Part shown: positions 8,799 to 16,545 of the stretch, piece after piece | Layout of the letters: each line of letters opens with the position of its first letter | Numbering within the stretch: position 1 is the stretch's first letter | Program-made: the position numbers and the translations under genes | Assembly (NCBI RefSeq): GCF_014650435.1 | Contig: NZ_BMUY01000014.1 | Span: 163,460-227,459 of the forward strand | DNA: 64,000 nt | Source of the DNA: Streptomyces tendae | GTDB lineage: Bacteria > Actinomycetota > Actinomycetes > Streptomycetales > Streptomycetaceae | Reading direction: 5' to 3' | The notes under the pieces: generated by a model | Told to the model about the DNA's origin: nothing | The model's input: only the letters and a program-made list of their open reading frames with translations | Database searches by the model: none

Positions 8799-9763
8799 GA
8801 CTCCACGTCCCCGCCGAAGTGGTCCCAGCCGCCCTTGCTGGTCCAGGGGGCACCGTCCACCGTCACCTGGGGCAGCGCCGAGGGGTTGAGGACCTCGCCG
8901 ATGACCTTCCAGCGGGCGGGCAGCTTCACGTCCGGCGGGAAGGTCGCCACGATCGCGTGGTCCTCGCCACCGGTGAGCACCCACTGCATGGGGTCGACGC
9001 CGACGGCCTGACCGATGTCGTTCATCTGGGAGGGGATGTCGATCTGCCCGGAGCGCACGTCGATCCTGACCTTGCTGGCCTCGGCGATGTGGCCCAGGTC
9101 GGCGATGAGTCCGTCGCTGACGTCGCACATGGCGGTGGCGCCCAGGCCGGCCGCGGCCGGACCCGCGTGGTACGGCGGTTCGGGGCGGCGGTGGGCCTCG
9201 ACGAAGGCGCGCGGCGAGCGGAAGCCGCGGGAGAGGACGGCGAACCCGGCGGCGGACCAGCCCAGCCAGCCGGTCACCGCGACGAGGTCGCCGGGCTGGG
9301 CTCCGCCCCGGGTCACCGGTTCCTGGTTGCGCAGGTCGCCGAGGGCGGTGATGGAGACGGTGATGGTGTCGCCGCGCACCACGTCGCCGCCGACCACGGA
9401 GGCGCCCGCGACCTGGCACTCGTCGCGCAGTCCGTCCATCAGCTCGGTCGGCCAGGTCACCGGCAGTTCGGCGGGCACGACCAGGCCGAGCAGCAACGCG
9501 GTCGGCACGGCACCCATGGCGGCGATGTCGGCCAGGTTCTGCGCCGCCGCCTTGCGGCCCACGTCGTACGCGGTGGACCAGTCCCGGCGGAAGTGCCGTC
9601 CCTCGACGAGGATGTCGGTGCTGGCCACCACCCTGCGGTCGGGCGCGGCCACCACCGCGGCGTCGTCGCCGGGTCCGACCCGGACCGCGGGGGTGGTGGT
9701 GAGACGGGAGGTGAGCTCCCTGATGAGCCCGAACTCCCCCAGCTCACCAACAGTGCCCTTCAT
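8795..9763 (-). CDS. thiL: Thiamine-monophosphate kinase
   Basis: ThiL converts thiamine phosphate to thiamine diphosphate. The 322-residue product has the AIR-synthase-like fold: VGPGDDAAVVAAPD supplies the metal-binding Asp pair, STDILVEGRHFRRDW and KAAAQNLADIAAMGA are family hallmarks, then GASVVGGDVVRGD and CDVSDGLIADLGHIAEAS. ATG 9761-9763 (MKGTVGELGEFGLI) was chosen with GGGGAG 8 nt upstream; the frame is open upstream but the sequence there is not family-like. No THI-box riboswitch is seen upstream. Confidence 0.95.
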   Translation of the reverse strand: MKGTVGELGEFGLIRELTSRLTTTPAVRVGPGDDAAVVAAPDRRVVASTDILVEGRHFRRDWSTAYDVGRKAAAQNLADIAAMGAVPTALLLGLVVPAELPVTWPTELMDGLRDECQVAGASVVGGDVVRGDTITVSITALGDLRNQEPVTRGGAQPGDLVAVTGWLGWSAAGFAVLSRGFRSPRAFVEAHRRPEPPYHAGPAAAGLGATAMCDVSDGLIADLGHIAEASKVRIDVRSGQIDIPSQMNDIGQAVGVDPMQWVLTGGEDHAIVATFPPDVKLPARWKVIGEVLNPSALPQVTVDGAPWTSKGGWDHFGGDVES

Positions 9764-9996
9764 CGCCTTGGCTCCCCTTCCGTCCCTGTCCGTGTCCGTG
9801 CCCGGTCGCGCGTCATCTCTGTCCTCGTTACGGTCGAATGGACCGTCGCCACGGTCGGTGTGATCGTCAACTCGTGTCCCTCGGGCACCCTGACGCGCGA
9901 GGTCCGCGGCCCGCGGGTCTCCCCGCGGAGAGCGGCTACGCGATACCGTGGCGTTCCTTTTCCCCACATGATCCTCGTGGCCGCTCTGGAGGTTCC

Positions 9997-10230
9997 GTGG
10001 TACAGGCGTACATCCTGATCCAGACGGAGGTCGGCAAGGCGTCGACCGTCGCCGAGACGATCAGCAAGCTCCCTGGAGTGATCCAGGCCGAGGACGTGAC
10101 AGGACCTTACGACGTCATCGTCCGCGCCCAGTCCGACACCGTCGACGAACTGGGTCGCATGGTGGTCGCGAAGGTCCAGCAAGTGGACGGCATCACCCGC
10201 ACCCTTACCTGTCCGGTCGTCCATCTCTAG
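9997..10230 (+). CDS. Stand-alone Lrp/AsnC ligand-binding (RAM) domain protein
   Basis: The 77-residue protein (MVQAYILIQTEVGKAS ... GPYDVIVRAQSDTVDELGRMV) is only the RAM/ACT-like domain of Lrp/AsnC regulators, with no DNA-binding helix-turn-helix. Such stand-alone RAM proteins bind amino acids and form ring oligomers, and may modulate full-length Lrp partners. GTG 9997 is preceded by GGAGG at 9988-9992. The gene is divergent from thiL and separated from the convergent ddlA by a bidirectional terminator. Confidence 0.85.
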   Translation: MVQAYILIQTEVGKASTVAETISKLPGVIQAEDVTGPYDVIVRAQSDTVDELGRMVVAKVQQVDGITRTLTCPVVHL

Positions 10231-10354
10231 CTTCTGCCCCCTCTCCGCCGCTCGGTCCCGTCCTGTTGATCGCCGCCGCGTGCTGTTCCCCAGCAGACGA
10301 CGGCGAGTCGATGACGGTTCCCGGACCGGACAGGAAACCCGCTGATCATACTGC

Positions 10355-10386
10355 GAGAAGGCGACCCCCTAGGGAGTCGCCTTCTC
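10355..10386. terminator. Bidirectional terminator between the RAM protein gene and ddlA
   Basis: Arms GAGAAGGCGAC (10355-10365) and GTCGCCTTCTC (10376-10386) pair perfectly around a partly paired loop. It lies between two convergent genes. Confidence 0.75.
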
Positions 10387-10408
10387 TGTGGTCACGGCGC
10401 GAAAAGCG

Positions 10409-11578
10409 TCAGCGCAGTCCGGTGGGCCGCCGCAGCGCCGCCTGGACCAGCCGGTCCACCAGCTCCGGGTAGCTCACCCCGCTCGCCTGCCACATCTGCG
10501 GATACATGGAGATCGGCGTGAAGCCGGGCATGGTGTTGATCTCGTTGATCACGAACTCGTCGTCCTCGGTGAGGAAGAAGTCCGCGCGCACCAGCCCCTC
10601 GCAGGAGGCCGCGTCGAACGCCGCCACGGCGAGGCGCTGGACCTCGGCGGTCTCCTCGGCCGTGAGCGGGGCCGGCACGATGCCGGGGGTGGAGTCGATG
10701 TACTTGGCCTCGAAGTCGTAGTACGCGTGCTCCGAGGGCGGCGGGATCTCGGCGGGGACGGAGGCGCGCGGGCCGTCCTCGAACTCCAGCACCCCGCACT
10801 CGATCTCCCGGCCCCGCAGCGCCGCCTCGACCAGGATCTTCGGGTCGTGGCGCCGCGCCTCCTCGATCGCCTCGTCGAGGTCGGAGAGGTCGTCGACCTT
10901 GGTGATGCCGATCGAGGAACCCGCGCGCGCGGGCTTCACGAACAGCGGCCAGCCGTGCTCCCCGGCGAAGTCGACGATCTTCTTGCGTGCGCCGGAACGG
11001 TCCTGCTCCCACTCGCGGGGCCGGATCACCGCGTACGGGCCGACCTTCAGCCCGTAGGAGGTGAAGACCGCCTTCATGTACTCCTTGTCCTGGCCGACGG
11101 CGGAGGCGAGCACGCCCGCGCCGACGTAGGGCACACCGGACAGCTCCAGCAGGCCCTGGAGGGTGCCGTCCTCGCCGTACGGACCGTGCAGCACGGGGAA
11201 GACGACGTCCACCTCGCCCAGCGCCTTGGGCACCGAGCCCGGTTCGCTGTAGACGACCTCGCGGTTGGCGGGGTCGACGGGCAGCAGCACGCCGCCCTCG
11301 GTCGACTCGGCCAGTTCCTCGACGTCGGGCGTCCGGCGTTCGGTGATCGCCATGCGTTCCGGTTCGTCGGCGGTGAGGGCCCAGCGGCCGTCCCTGGTGA
11401 TGCCGATCGGCAGGACGTCGTAGCGCGTCCGGTCGATGGCCGCGAGGACGGCGCCGGCGGTGACCACGGAGATCCCGTGTTCGGAGCTGCGCCCGCCGAA
11501 CACCACGGCCACCCGCGGCTTGCGCGGCGGCCGCTGAGGGCTCTGCTCAGGGCTCTGGGGGAGGTTCTCGGTGCTCAT
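10409..11578 (-). CDS. ddlA: D-alanine--D-alanine ligase
   Basis: This ATP-grasp ligase makes D-Ala-D-Ala for peptidoglycan. Features of the 389-residue product are RVAVVFGGRSSEHGIS near residue 22, LHGPYGEDGTLQGLLE, the GQDKEYMK lysine region, FVKPARAGSSIGITKV and the metal-binding FFLTEDDEFVINEINTMPGFT. The omega-loop segment YYDFEAKYIDS has the Tyr-containing pattern of D-Ala-D-Ala enzymes rather than the D-Ala-D-lactate ligases of vancomycin resistance. A Pro/Gln-rich 20-residue N-terminal extension is probably flexible. It is followed downstream by the shared terminator. Confidence 0.96.
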   Translation of the reverse strand: MSTENLPQSPEQSPQRPPRKPRVAVVFGGRSSEHGISVVTAGAVLAAIDRTRYDVLPIGITRDGRWALTADEPERMAITERRTPDVEELAESTEGGVLLPVDPANREVVYSEPGSVPKALGEVDVVFPVLHGPYGEDGTLQGLLELSGVPYVGAGVLASAVGQDKEYMKAVFTSYGLKVGPYAVIRPREWEQDRSGARKKIVDFAGEHGWPLFVKPARAGSSIGITKVDDLSDLDEAIEEARRHDPKILVEAALRGREIECGVLEFEDGPRASVPAEIPPPSEHAYYDFEAKYIDSTPGIVPAPLTAEETAEVQRLAVAAFDAASCEGLVRADFFLTEDDEFVINEINTMPGFTPISMYPQMWQASGVSYPELVDRLVQAALRRPTGLR

Positions 11579-11681
11579 ATCGCGTTGAGAGTACCCGCCC
11601 GCGGTGCCTCGAGACAGCGTCGGCGGGCCGCGTGGCGCGCGGGTTCCGCTCGGCCCCCGAGCGGGCCTCGCCCGGCGTCGC

Positions 11682-12692
11682 TCAGCGTCGTTCGGGCTTC
11701 GCGCTGCGCGACATCAGTTCCTTCACGGCGACCACCGGGGGCTTGCCCTCGTGCACGATGGCGACGACCGTCTCGGTGATCGGCATGTCGACGCCGTGCC
11801 TGCGGGCCAGGTCCAGCACCGACTCGCAGGACTTGACGCCCTCGGCGGTCTGCTTGGTGACCGCGATGGTCTCCTCCAGGGTCATGCCCTTGCCGAGGTT
11901 GGTGCCGAAGGTGTGGTTGCGGGACAGCGGCGAGGAGCAGGTCGCCACCAGGTCGCCGAGCCCGGCCAGTCCGGAGAAGGTCAGCGGGTCGGCGCCGAGG
12001 GCGACTCCGAGGCGGGTGGTCTCGGCGAGACCCCGGGTGATGAGGGAGCCCTTGGCGTTGTCGCCGAGGCCCATGCCGTCCGCGATGCCGACGGCCAGAC
12101 CGATCACGTTCTTCACGGCGCCGCCCAGCTCGCAGCCGACGACGTCGGTGTTGGTGTAGGGGCGGAAGTACGGCGTGTGGCAGGCGGTCTGGAGGCGCTG
12201 GGCGACGGACTCGTCGGGGCAGGCGACCACGGCGGCGGCCGGCATGCGGGCGGCGATCTCCCGGGCCAGGTTGGGTCCGGTGACCACGGCGATGCGCTCG
12301 GGGCCGACCTTGGCGACGTCCCCGATGACCTCGCTCATCCGCATCGCGGAGCCGAGTTCGACGCCCTTCATCAGCGACACCAGGACGGTGCCGGGCGCCA
12401 GCAGCGGCGTCCAGTCGGCGAGTCCCGCGCGCAGCGTCTGGGAGGGGACGGCGAGGACGGTGAAGTCGGCGTCGTGCGCGGCCTCGGCGGCGTCGGTGGT
12501 GGCCCGCAGGTTCTCCGGGAGCTCCACGCCGGGCAGGTAGTCCGGGTTGGTGCGGGTGGAGTTGACGGCGTCGGCGAGTGCGGCGCGGCGCCCCCACAGG
12601 GTGACGTCGCAGCCCGCGTCGGCGAGGACGGTGCCGAAGGCGGTGCCCCAGGATCCGGTGCCGAAGACGGCCGCCTTGACCGGCTTGCTCAC
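11682..12692 (-). CDS. gpsA: Glycerol-3-phosphate dehydrogenase [NAD(P)+]
   Basis: GpsA reduces dihydroxyacetone phosphate to sn-glycerol-3-phosphate for phospholipid synthesis. The 336-residue product starts SKPVKAAVFGTGSWGTAFG (Rossmann GxGxxG). It carries the NAD-binding VLAVPSQTLR, the GPNLAREIA segment, the catalytic-lysine region ELGGAVKNVIGLAVGIADG and the substrate-binding LSRNHTFGTNLGKG. The GTG at 12690-12692 overlaps the plsC stop by three bases, giving translational coupling with the enzyme that uses its product line. Confidence 0.96.
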   Translation of the reverse strand: MSKPVKAAVFGTGSWGTAFGTVLADAGCDVTLWGRRAALADAVNSTRTNPDYLPGVELPENLRATTDAAEAAHDADFTVLAVPSQTLRAGLADWTPLLAPGTVLVSLMKGVELGSAMRMSEVIGDVAKVGPERIAVVTGPNLAREIAARMPAAAVVACPDESVAQRLQTACHTPYFRPYTNTDVVGCELGGAVKNVIGLAVGIADGMGLGDNAKGSLITRGLAETTRLGVALGADPLTFSGLAGLGDLVATCSSPLSRNHTFGTNLGKGMTLEETIAVTKQTAEGVKSCESVLDLARRHGVDMPITETVVAIVHEGKPPVVAVKELMSRSAKPERR

Positions 12693-13477
12693 GTGCTCTG
12701 CCCTTCTGCCTGCTGCGCCTGCGCCTGTGCCTGCGCCTGTGCCTGTGCCTGTGTCCGGCGCCGCTGTTCGATCCGCTCGCGGCGCGGGTCGTAGGGGGTT
12801 TCGGGCGCCTTCTCGCCGCGGATCTCCTCGAGCTGGCGGGTGACGGCGGCCATGATGACCTCGGTGGCCTCCTTCAGCAGCTCCGTGGTCATCTCCTTGT
12901 CGTAGAACCGCGACAGGTCGACCGGCGGACCGGCCAGCACCTGATGGGTCTTGCGCGGCAGGAGGTTCGGCTTCTTGGCGTACGGCGGCAGCAGTTCGTT
13001 GCAGCCCCACTGGGCGACCGGGATCACCGGGCACTTGGTCTGCAGGGCGACGCGAGCGGCACCGGTCTTGGCGGTCATCGGCCAGCCGTCCGGGTCGCGG
13101 GTGAGGGTGCCCTCGGGGTAGAACGCGACGCACTCGCCGCGCTCCACGGCGTCGATCGCGGCCCGGAAGGCACTCAGCGCGTCGGTGCTCTCGCGGTAGA
13201 CGGGGATCTGTCCGGTCCCCCGCATCGCGGCACCGACGAAGCCCTTCTTGAAAAGGCCGCTCTTCGCCAGGAATCGGGGGACGCGTCCGGTGTTGTACTG
13301 GTAGTGCGCGTACGCGAAGGGGTCCACGTGCGAATTGTGGTTCACGGCGGTGATAAATCCGCCGTCGGCCGGAATGTTCTCCATTCCCCGCCAGTCCCGC
13401 TTGATCAGAACCACCAGCGGCGGTTTGCAGATCACCGCGGCCAGGCGGTACCAGAAGCCGATTCTGCGGCGGGGCAC
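12689..13477 (-). CDS. plsC: 1-acyl-sn-glycerol-3-phosphate acyltransferase
   Basis: PlsC acylates lysophosphatidate to phosphatidate at the membrane. In the 262-residue product the catalytic HX4D box is in NHNSHVDPFAYA (near residue 55) and the glycerophosphate-binding motif is FYPEGTLTRD. GTG 13475-13477 follows GGAGGAAAGG, whose AAGG lies 7 nt upstream. The C-terminus is a run of alternating Gln-Ala (about six pairs) before AEGQST, encoded by a hexanucleotide-like DNA repeat (12711-12753) that may vary in length between strains. Confidence 0.93.
   Translation of the reverse strand: MPRRRIGFWYRLAAVICKPPLVVLIKRDWRGMENIPADGGFITAVNHNSHVDPFAYAHYQYNTGRVPRFLAKSGLFKKGFVGAAMRGTGQIPVYRESTDALSAFRAAIDAVERGECVAFYPEGTLTRDPDGWPMTAKTGAARVALQTKCPVIPVAQWGCNELLPPYAKKPNLLPRKTHQVLAGPPVDLSRFYDKEMTTELLKEATEVIMAAVTRQLEEIRGEKAPETPYDPRRERIEQRRRTQAQAQAQAQAQAQQAEGQST
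12711..12753. repeat. Hexanucleotide (GCCTGT/C) tandem repeat inside plsC
   Basis: About six imperfect copies of GCCTG(T/C) occur in a row. They encode the Gln-Ala alternation of the PlsC tail, so unit gain or loss keeps the reading frame. Confidence 0.8.
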
Positions 13478-13620
13478 GCTGACACCTTTCCTCCAGGGCC
13501 TGGGGCCGGACAAGTGTCGCCCCGGGCCGCCCGTCTGTCGAGAACACCGTACGCCCCGAAGAGTGAACCGCCAGGTCTCGCAGGTGACAATGACGGCGAC
13601 GAGAGAAGGACGGAACGCTC

Positions 13621-14259
13621 GTGCAGTGGACCTTGGTCGTACCCGTGAAGCCCCTCGCCCGGGCCAAGAGCAGGCTGTCGGACACCGCGGACGACGGGGT
13701 GCGGCCGGGACTCGCGCTGGCGTTCGCACAGGACACGGTGGCAGCCGCGCTGGCCTGCCCGGCGGTCGCGGATGTGGCAGTCGTCACGGACGACGCGCGG
13801 GCCGGGCGGGAGCTGGCGGCGCTCGGCGCGGGCATCGTCCCGGGCGAGCCGGGCGGCGGTCTGAACGCCGCGCTGGCGCACGGGGCGGCCGTGGTGCGGG
13901 CGACCCGGCCCAAATGCCCGGTGGCCGCGCTCAACGCCGATCTCCCCGCACTGCGGCCGGCCGAATTGGCGCGGGTACTGACCGCGGCCACGCAATTCCC
14001 GCGCGCTTTTCTCCCGGACGCGGCCGGAATCGGCACCACCTTGCTGGCCGCGGCGCCGGGCCGTGAATTGGCCCCGGCATTCGGCACGGATTCCCGGGCC
14101 CGCCACCGGGCGTCCGGCGCGGTGGAACTGCGTCTCGACGCGGTGGATTCCGTACGGCAGGACGTCGACACCGGCGGTGATCTGCGCTCCGCACTGGCGC
14201 TCGGCGTGGGACCCCGTACGGCCGCGGTGGCAGCGCGGCTGCTGATCGCCGGGCAGTAG
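13621..14259 (+). CDS. cofC: 2-phospho-L-lactate (or PEP) guanylyltransferase, coenzyme F420 synthesis
   Basis: CofC/FbiD activates phospholactate or phosphoenolpyruvate with GTP during F420 assembly. The 212-residue product has the nucleotidyltransferase fold: WTLVVPVKPLARAKSRLS (nucleotide loop at residues 3-20), VAVVTDDARAGRE, the GGLNAAL motif and CPVAALNADLPALRPAEL with the metal-binding Asp. The start is GTG 13621, divergent from plsC. The small OB-like gene follows 9 bp downstream and is probably co-transcribed. Other F420 genes are not in the window. Confidence 0.9.
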   Translation: MQWTLVVPVKPLARAKSRLSDTADDGVRPGLALAFAQDTVAAALACPAVADVAVVTDDARAGRELAALGAGIVPGEPGGGLNAALAHGAAVVRATRPKCPVAALNADLPALRPAELARVLTAATQFPRAFLPDAAGIGTTLLAAAPGRELAPAFGTDSRARHRASGAVELRLDAVDSVRQDVDTGGDLRSALALGVGPRTAAVAARLLIAGQ

Positions 14260-14268
14260 GCTGCCGGC

Positions 14269-14520
14269 ATGCAGGCGACCGCGTACACGTACGACCCCGA
14301 GAGCCGCAGCGGGCAGGTGCTGCTCGACGACGGCACGCCCGTGCCCTTCGACGCGGCGGCGTTCGACGCGGGCGGTCTCAGGCTGCTGCGGCCCGGGCAG
14401 CGGGTGCGGATCGAGACCGAGGACACGGAAGCGGGCTCGGGCGCGGGGACGGACCCGGGGACGGACACCGGGGCGGGCGCGGGTCGCCGGATCTCGCTGG
14501 TGACGCTGCAGACGTTCTGA
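14269..14520 (+). CDS. Small hypothetical protein, possible cold-shock/OB-like fold
   Basis: The 83-residue product MQATAYTYDPESRSGQVLLDDG... has the strand pattern and Gly/Asp turns of a small OB/cold-shock-like barrel, followed by RLLRPGQRVRIE. The RNA-binding RNP motifs of true Csp proteins are not evident, so the name is tentative. A low-complexity Gly/Ala/Thr/Asp insert sits near residues 55-70. It is 9 bp behind cofC. A terminator follows at 14557-14584. The function is unknown. Confidence 0.7.
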   Translation: MQATAYTYDPESRSGQVLLDDGTPVPFDAAAFDAGGLRLLRPGQRVRIETEDTEAGSGAGTDPGTDTGAGAGRRISLVTLQTF

Positions 14521-14556
14521 TCCACGGGGCCGGCCGCCGGGTCCCGGACACGCCGC

Positions 14557-14584
14557 GGGCCGGACTCCCGAGGGAGTCCGGCCC
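14557..14584. terminator. Terminator between the small OB-like gene and hupS
   Basis: The hairpin has perfect 13-bp arms, GGGCCGGACTCCC and GGGAGTCCGGCCC, with a 2-nt centre. It separates convergent genes. Confidence 0.75.
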
Positions 14585-14635
14585 GGCGCGTGAGTGCCCT
14601 GTGCCCGTCCGCCCGCTGCCGCGGGGTGCCGCCTG

Positions 14636-15292
14636 CTACTTCTTGCGGGCGGTGGCCTTCTTGGCGGTGGTCTTGCGGGCCGTCGACTTCTTGGCCGGGG
14701 CCTTCTTGGCGGTCGCCTTCTTCGCGGGGGCCTTCTTCGCCGCGGTCTTCTTCGCCGCCGCCGTGGTGCTCTTGGCCGCGGACTTCTTGGCGGTGGTCTT
14801 CTTCGCCGTCGTCTTCGCCGCTCCGGTGGTCTTCTTCGCGGTCGTCTTCTTCGCCGCCGCGGACGTCTTCTTGGCCGCGCCCGTGGCCTTCTTGGCGGCG
14901 CCCGTGGCCTTCTTGGCGGCGGCCTTCTTGCCCGCGGCCTTGGAGATGGTGGGCGGCGGGCCGGACAGGCTGCCCTTGGGGGCCTTCTTGACCGCGATGT
15001 CGTTCTTCGGAAGCTTCTTCGAGCCGCTCACCAGGTCCTTGAAGCCCTGACCCGCGCGGAAGCGCGGCACGGAGGTCTTCTTGACCCGAACCCGCTCGCC
15101 GGTCTGCGGGTTGCGGGCATAGCGGGCCGGGCGGTCGACCTTCTCGAAGGAACCGAAGCCGGTGACCGAGACCCGGTCGCCCGCGACGACGGCACGGACG
15201 AGGGCGTCCAGGACCGCGTCGACAGCGTCGGCGGCCTGCTGCCGACCGCCCAGCTTGTCGGCAATCGCTTCTACGAGCTGCGCCTTGTTCAC
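14636..15292 (-). CDS. hupS: HU-family nucleoid protein with histone-H1-like lysine/alanine tail
   Basis: Residues 1-92 are a complete HU domain: NKAQLVEAIADKLGG, VTGFGSFEKVDRPARYARNPQTGE and the DNA-binding arm RFRAGQGFKDLV. Residues 110-218 are a basic tail of AAKK/TAKK repeats resembling histone H1. Total length is 218. This two-domain form (HupS/HU2) compacts DNA, in Streptomyces notably in spores. The start is GTG 15290-15292 with GGGGAAG just upstream. The AT-rich stretch 15330-15380 upstream probably holds the promoter. Confidence 0.96.
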   Translation of the reverse strand: MNKAQLVEAIADKLGGRQQAADAVDAVLDALVRAVVAGDRVSVTGFGSFEKVDRPARYARNPQTGERVRVKKTSVPRFRAGQGFKDLVSGSKKLPKNDIAVKKAPKGSLSGPPPTISKAAGKKAAAKKATGAAKKATGAAKKTSAAAKKTTAKKTTGAAKTTAKKTTAKKSAAKSTTAAAKKTAAKKAPAKKATAKKAPAKKSTARKTTAKKATARKK

Positions 15293-15429
15293 GTCTTCCC
15301 CTTCGGAGACATCGCCAGAACGAATGTGTTCAAGCTTTTTCGCACGTTAGGCAGATATATACCGCAAATCAAACACGAAACGGGCTAATCACCCTTGTGC
15401 CGCAACGGACTCGGGCCGCCCTGGCCGGT

Positions 15430-15660
15430 TCAGCCTTCCTCTTCGGGGAATCGACCCGCGTCGAGGTCGGCGGTGAACCGATCCAGGCGCCTTGCCGCAC
15501 CGGCGAGATCGTGTTTGGCCGCGGCCGTAATGACCAGCAGCTTCCGGGTCAGCGCCATCCGTACGCCCTCCGGGACTTGCAGTGCGCGCACTCTTGTGTG
15601 CGCTTCCTTGAGCCGGACCGCGACCGCCGTATAGAGCTCGAGTTGGCCGTCGTGTTCCAT
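15430..15660 (-). CDS. Conserved hypothetical protein, 76 residues
   Basis: The product MEHDGQLELYTAVAVRLKEAH ... is short, probably all helical and highly charged, and ends in an acidic FPEEEG. It lies between leuD and hupS on the same strand. ATG 15658-15660 was preferred over upstream starts because the residues preceding it look non-coding. No catalytic motif or membrane segment is seen. Function unknown. Confidence 0.65.
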   Translation of the reverse strand: MEHDGQLELYTAVAVRLKEAHTRVRALQVPEGVRMALTRKLLVITAAAKHDLAGAARRLDRFTADLDAGRFPEEEG

Positions 15661-15844
15661 GCACAGATTGTGCCATCTGGGGCGAGTTGTCGCCTGCGCA
15701 GGGGGCAACTGCCGCCCCGAACGGCCTTCCTGGCGCAGTCGGAAGCCAGTCCTCAACAACCTGCGTACCCCGGCAACCACGCCTCTAACGTGGGAAGTTG
15801 TGCGTCACGTCCGTCACGGGCGGGCGCGGACGGATCCAGAAACG

Positions 15845-15879
15845 GCCGTACCCCCGATCGGGCTGATCGGGGGTACGGC
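15845..15879. terminator. Terminator downstream of leuCD
   Basis: A perfect 15-bp stem (GCCGTACCCCCGATC / GATCGGGGGTACGGC) with a 5-nt loop lies 67 bp after the leuD stop. Confidence 0.8.
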
Positions 15880-15946
15880 GGGGATGCTGGGTGGCCGAAA
15901 CTCGACCTTGTGGAGCCCCGGGGAGACTCGTGCGGGCTCCTGGTGA

Positions 15947-16540
15947 TCAGACCTGGACGGTCTGCGGCTTGAACGACGGGCGCTTCGCCTCGTACGCGGC
16001 GATGTCCGCCTCGTTCTGGAGGGTGATCGAGATGTCGTCCAGCCCGTTCAGCAGCCGCCAGCGGGAGTTCTCGTCCAGCTCGAAGGAGGCGGTGACGCCC
16101 TCGGCGCGGACCTCGCGGGCCTCCAGGTCGACGGTGATCTCGGCCTGCGGGTCCCGCTCCACCAGCTCCCACAGCGCGTCCACGACCTTCTGGTCGAGGA
16201 CCACCGTGAGCAGGCCGTTCTTCAGCGAGTTACCGCGGAAGATGTCGGCGAAGCGGGAGGAGACCACGGTCTTGAAGCCGTAGTTCTGCAGGGCCCAGAC
16301 GGCGTGCTCGCGGGAGGAGCCGGTGCCGAAGTCGGGTCCCGCGACCAGGACGGAGGCGCCCGCGCGCTCGGGCCGGTTGAGCACGAACTCCGGGTCCTTG
16401 CGCCAGGCCTCGAAGAGCCCGTCCTCGAACCCGTCCCGGGTCACCTTCTTGAGCCAGTGGGCGGGGATGATCTGGTCGGTGTCGACGTTGCTGCGGCGCA
16501 GCGGGACGGCCCGGCCGGTGTGCTTGGTGAACGCTTCCAT
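15947..16540 (-). CDS. leuD: 3-isopropylmalate dehydratase small subunit
   Basis: LeuD forms the swivel subunit of isopropylmalate isomerase in leucine synthesis. In the 197-residue product, VPLRRSNVDTDQIIPAHWLK at residues 11-30 and GPDFGTGSSREHAVWAL (substrate-recognition loop) are diagnostic, followed by SSRFADIFRGNSLKNGLL. ATG 16538-16540 lies 5 bp after the leuC stop, so the two are co-expressed. Confidence 0.97.
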   Translation of the reverse strand: MEAFTKHTGRAVPLRRSNVDTDQIIPAHWLKKVTRDGFEDGLFEAWRKDPEFVLNRPERAGASVLVAGPDFGTGSSREHAVWALQNYGFKTVVSSRFADIFRGNSLKNGLLTVVLDQKVVDALWELVERDPQAEITVDLEAREVRAEGVTASFELDENSRWRLLNGLDDISITLQNEADIAAYEAKRPSFKPQTVQV

Positions 16541-16545
16541 GACTC

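Noticed and set aside
11682..14525. 947-codon reverse frame extending gpsA far upstream through the plsC and cofC regions
   Set aside because: Only the last 336 residues match GpsA. The rest is out of frame with plsC and opposite cofC.
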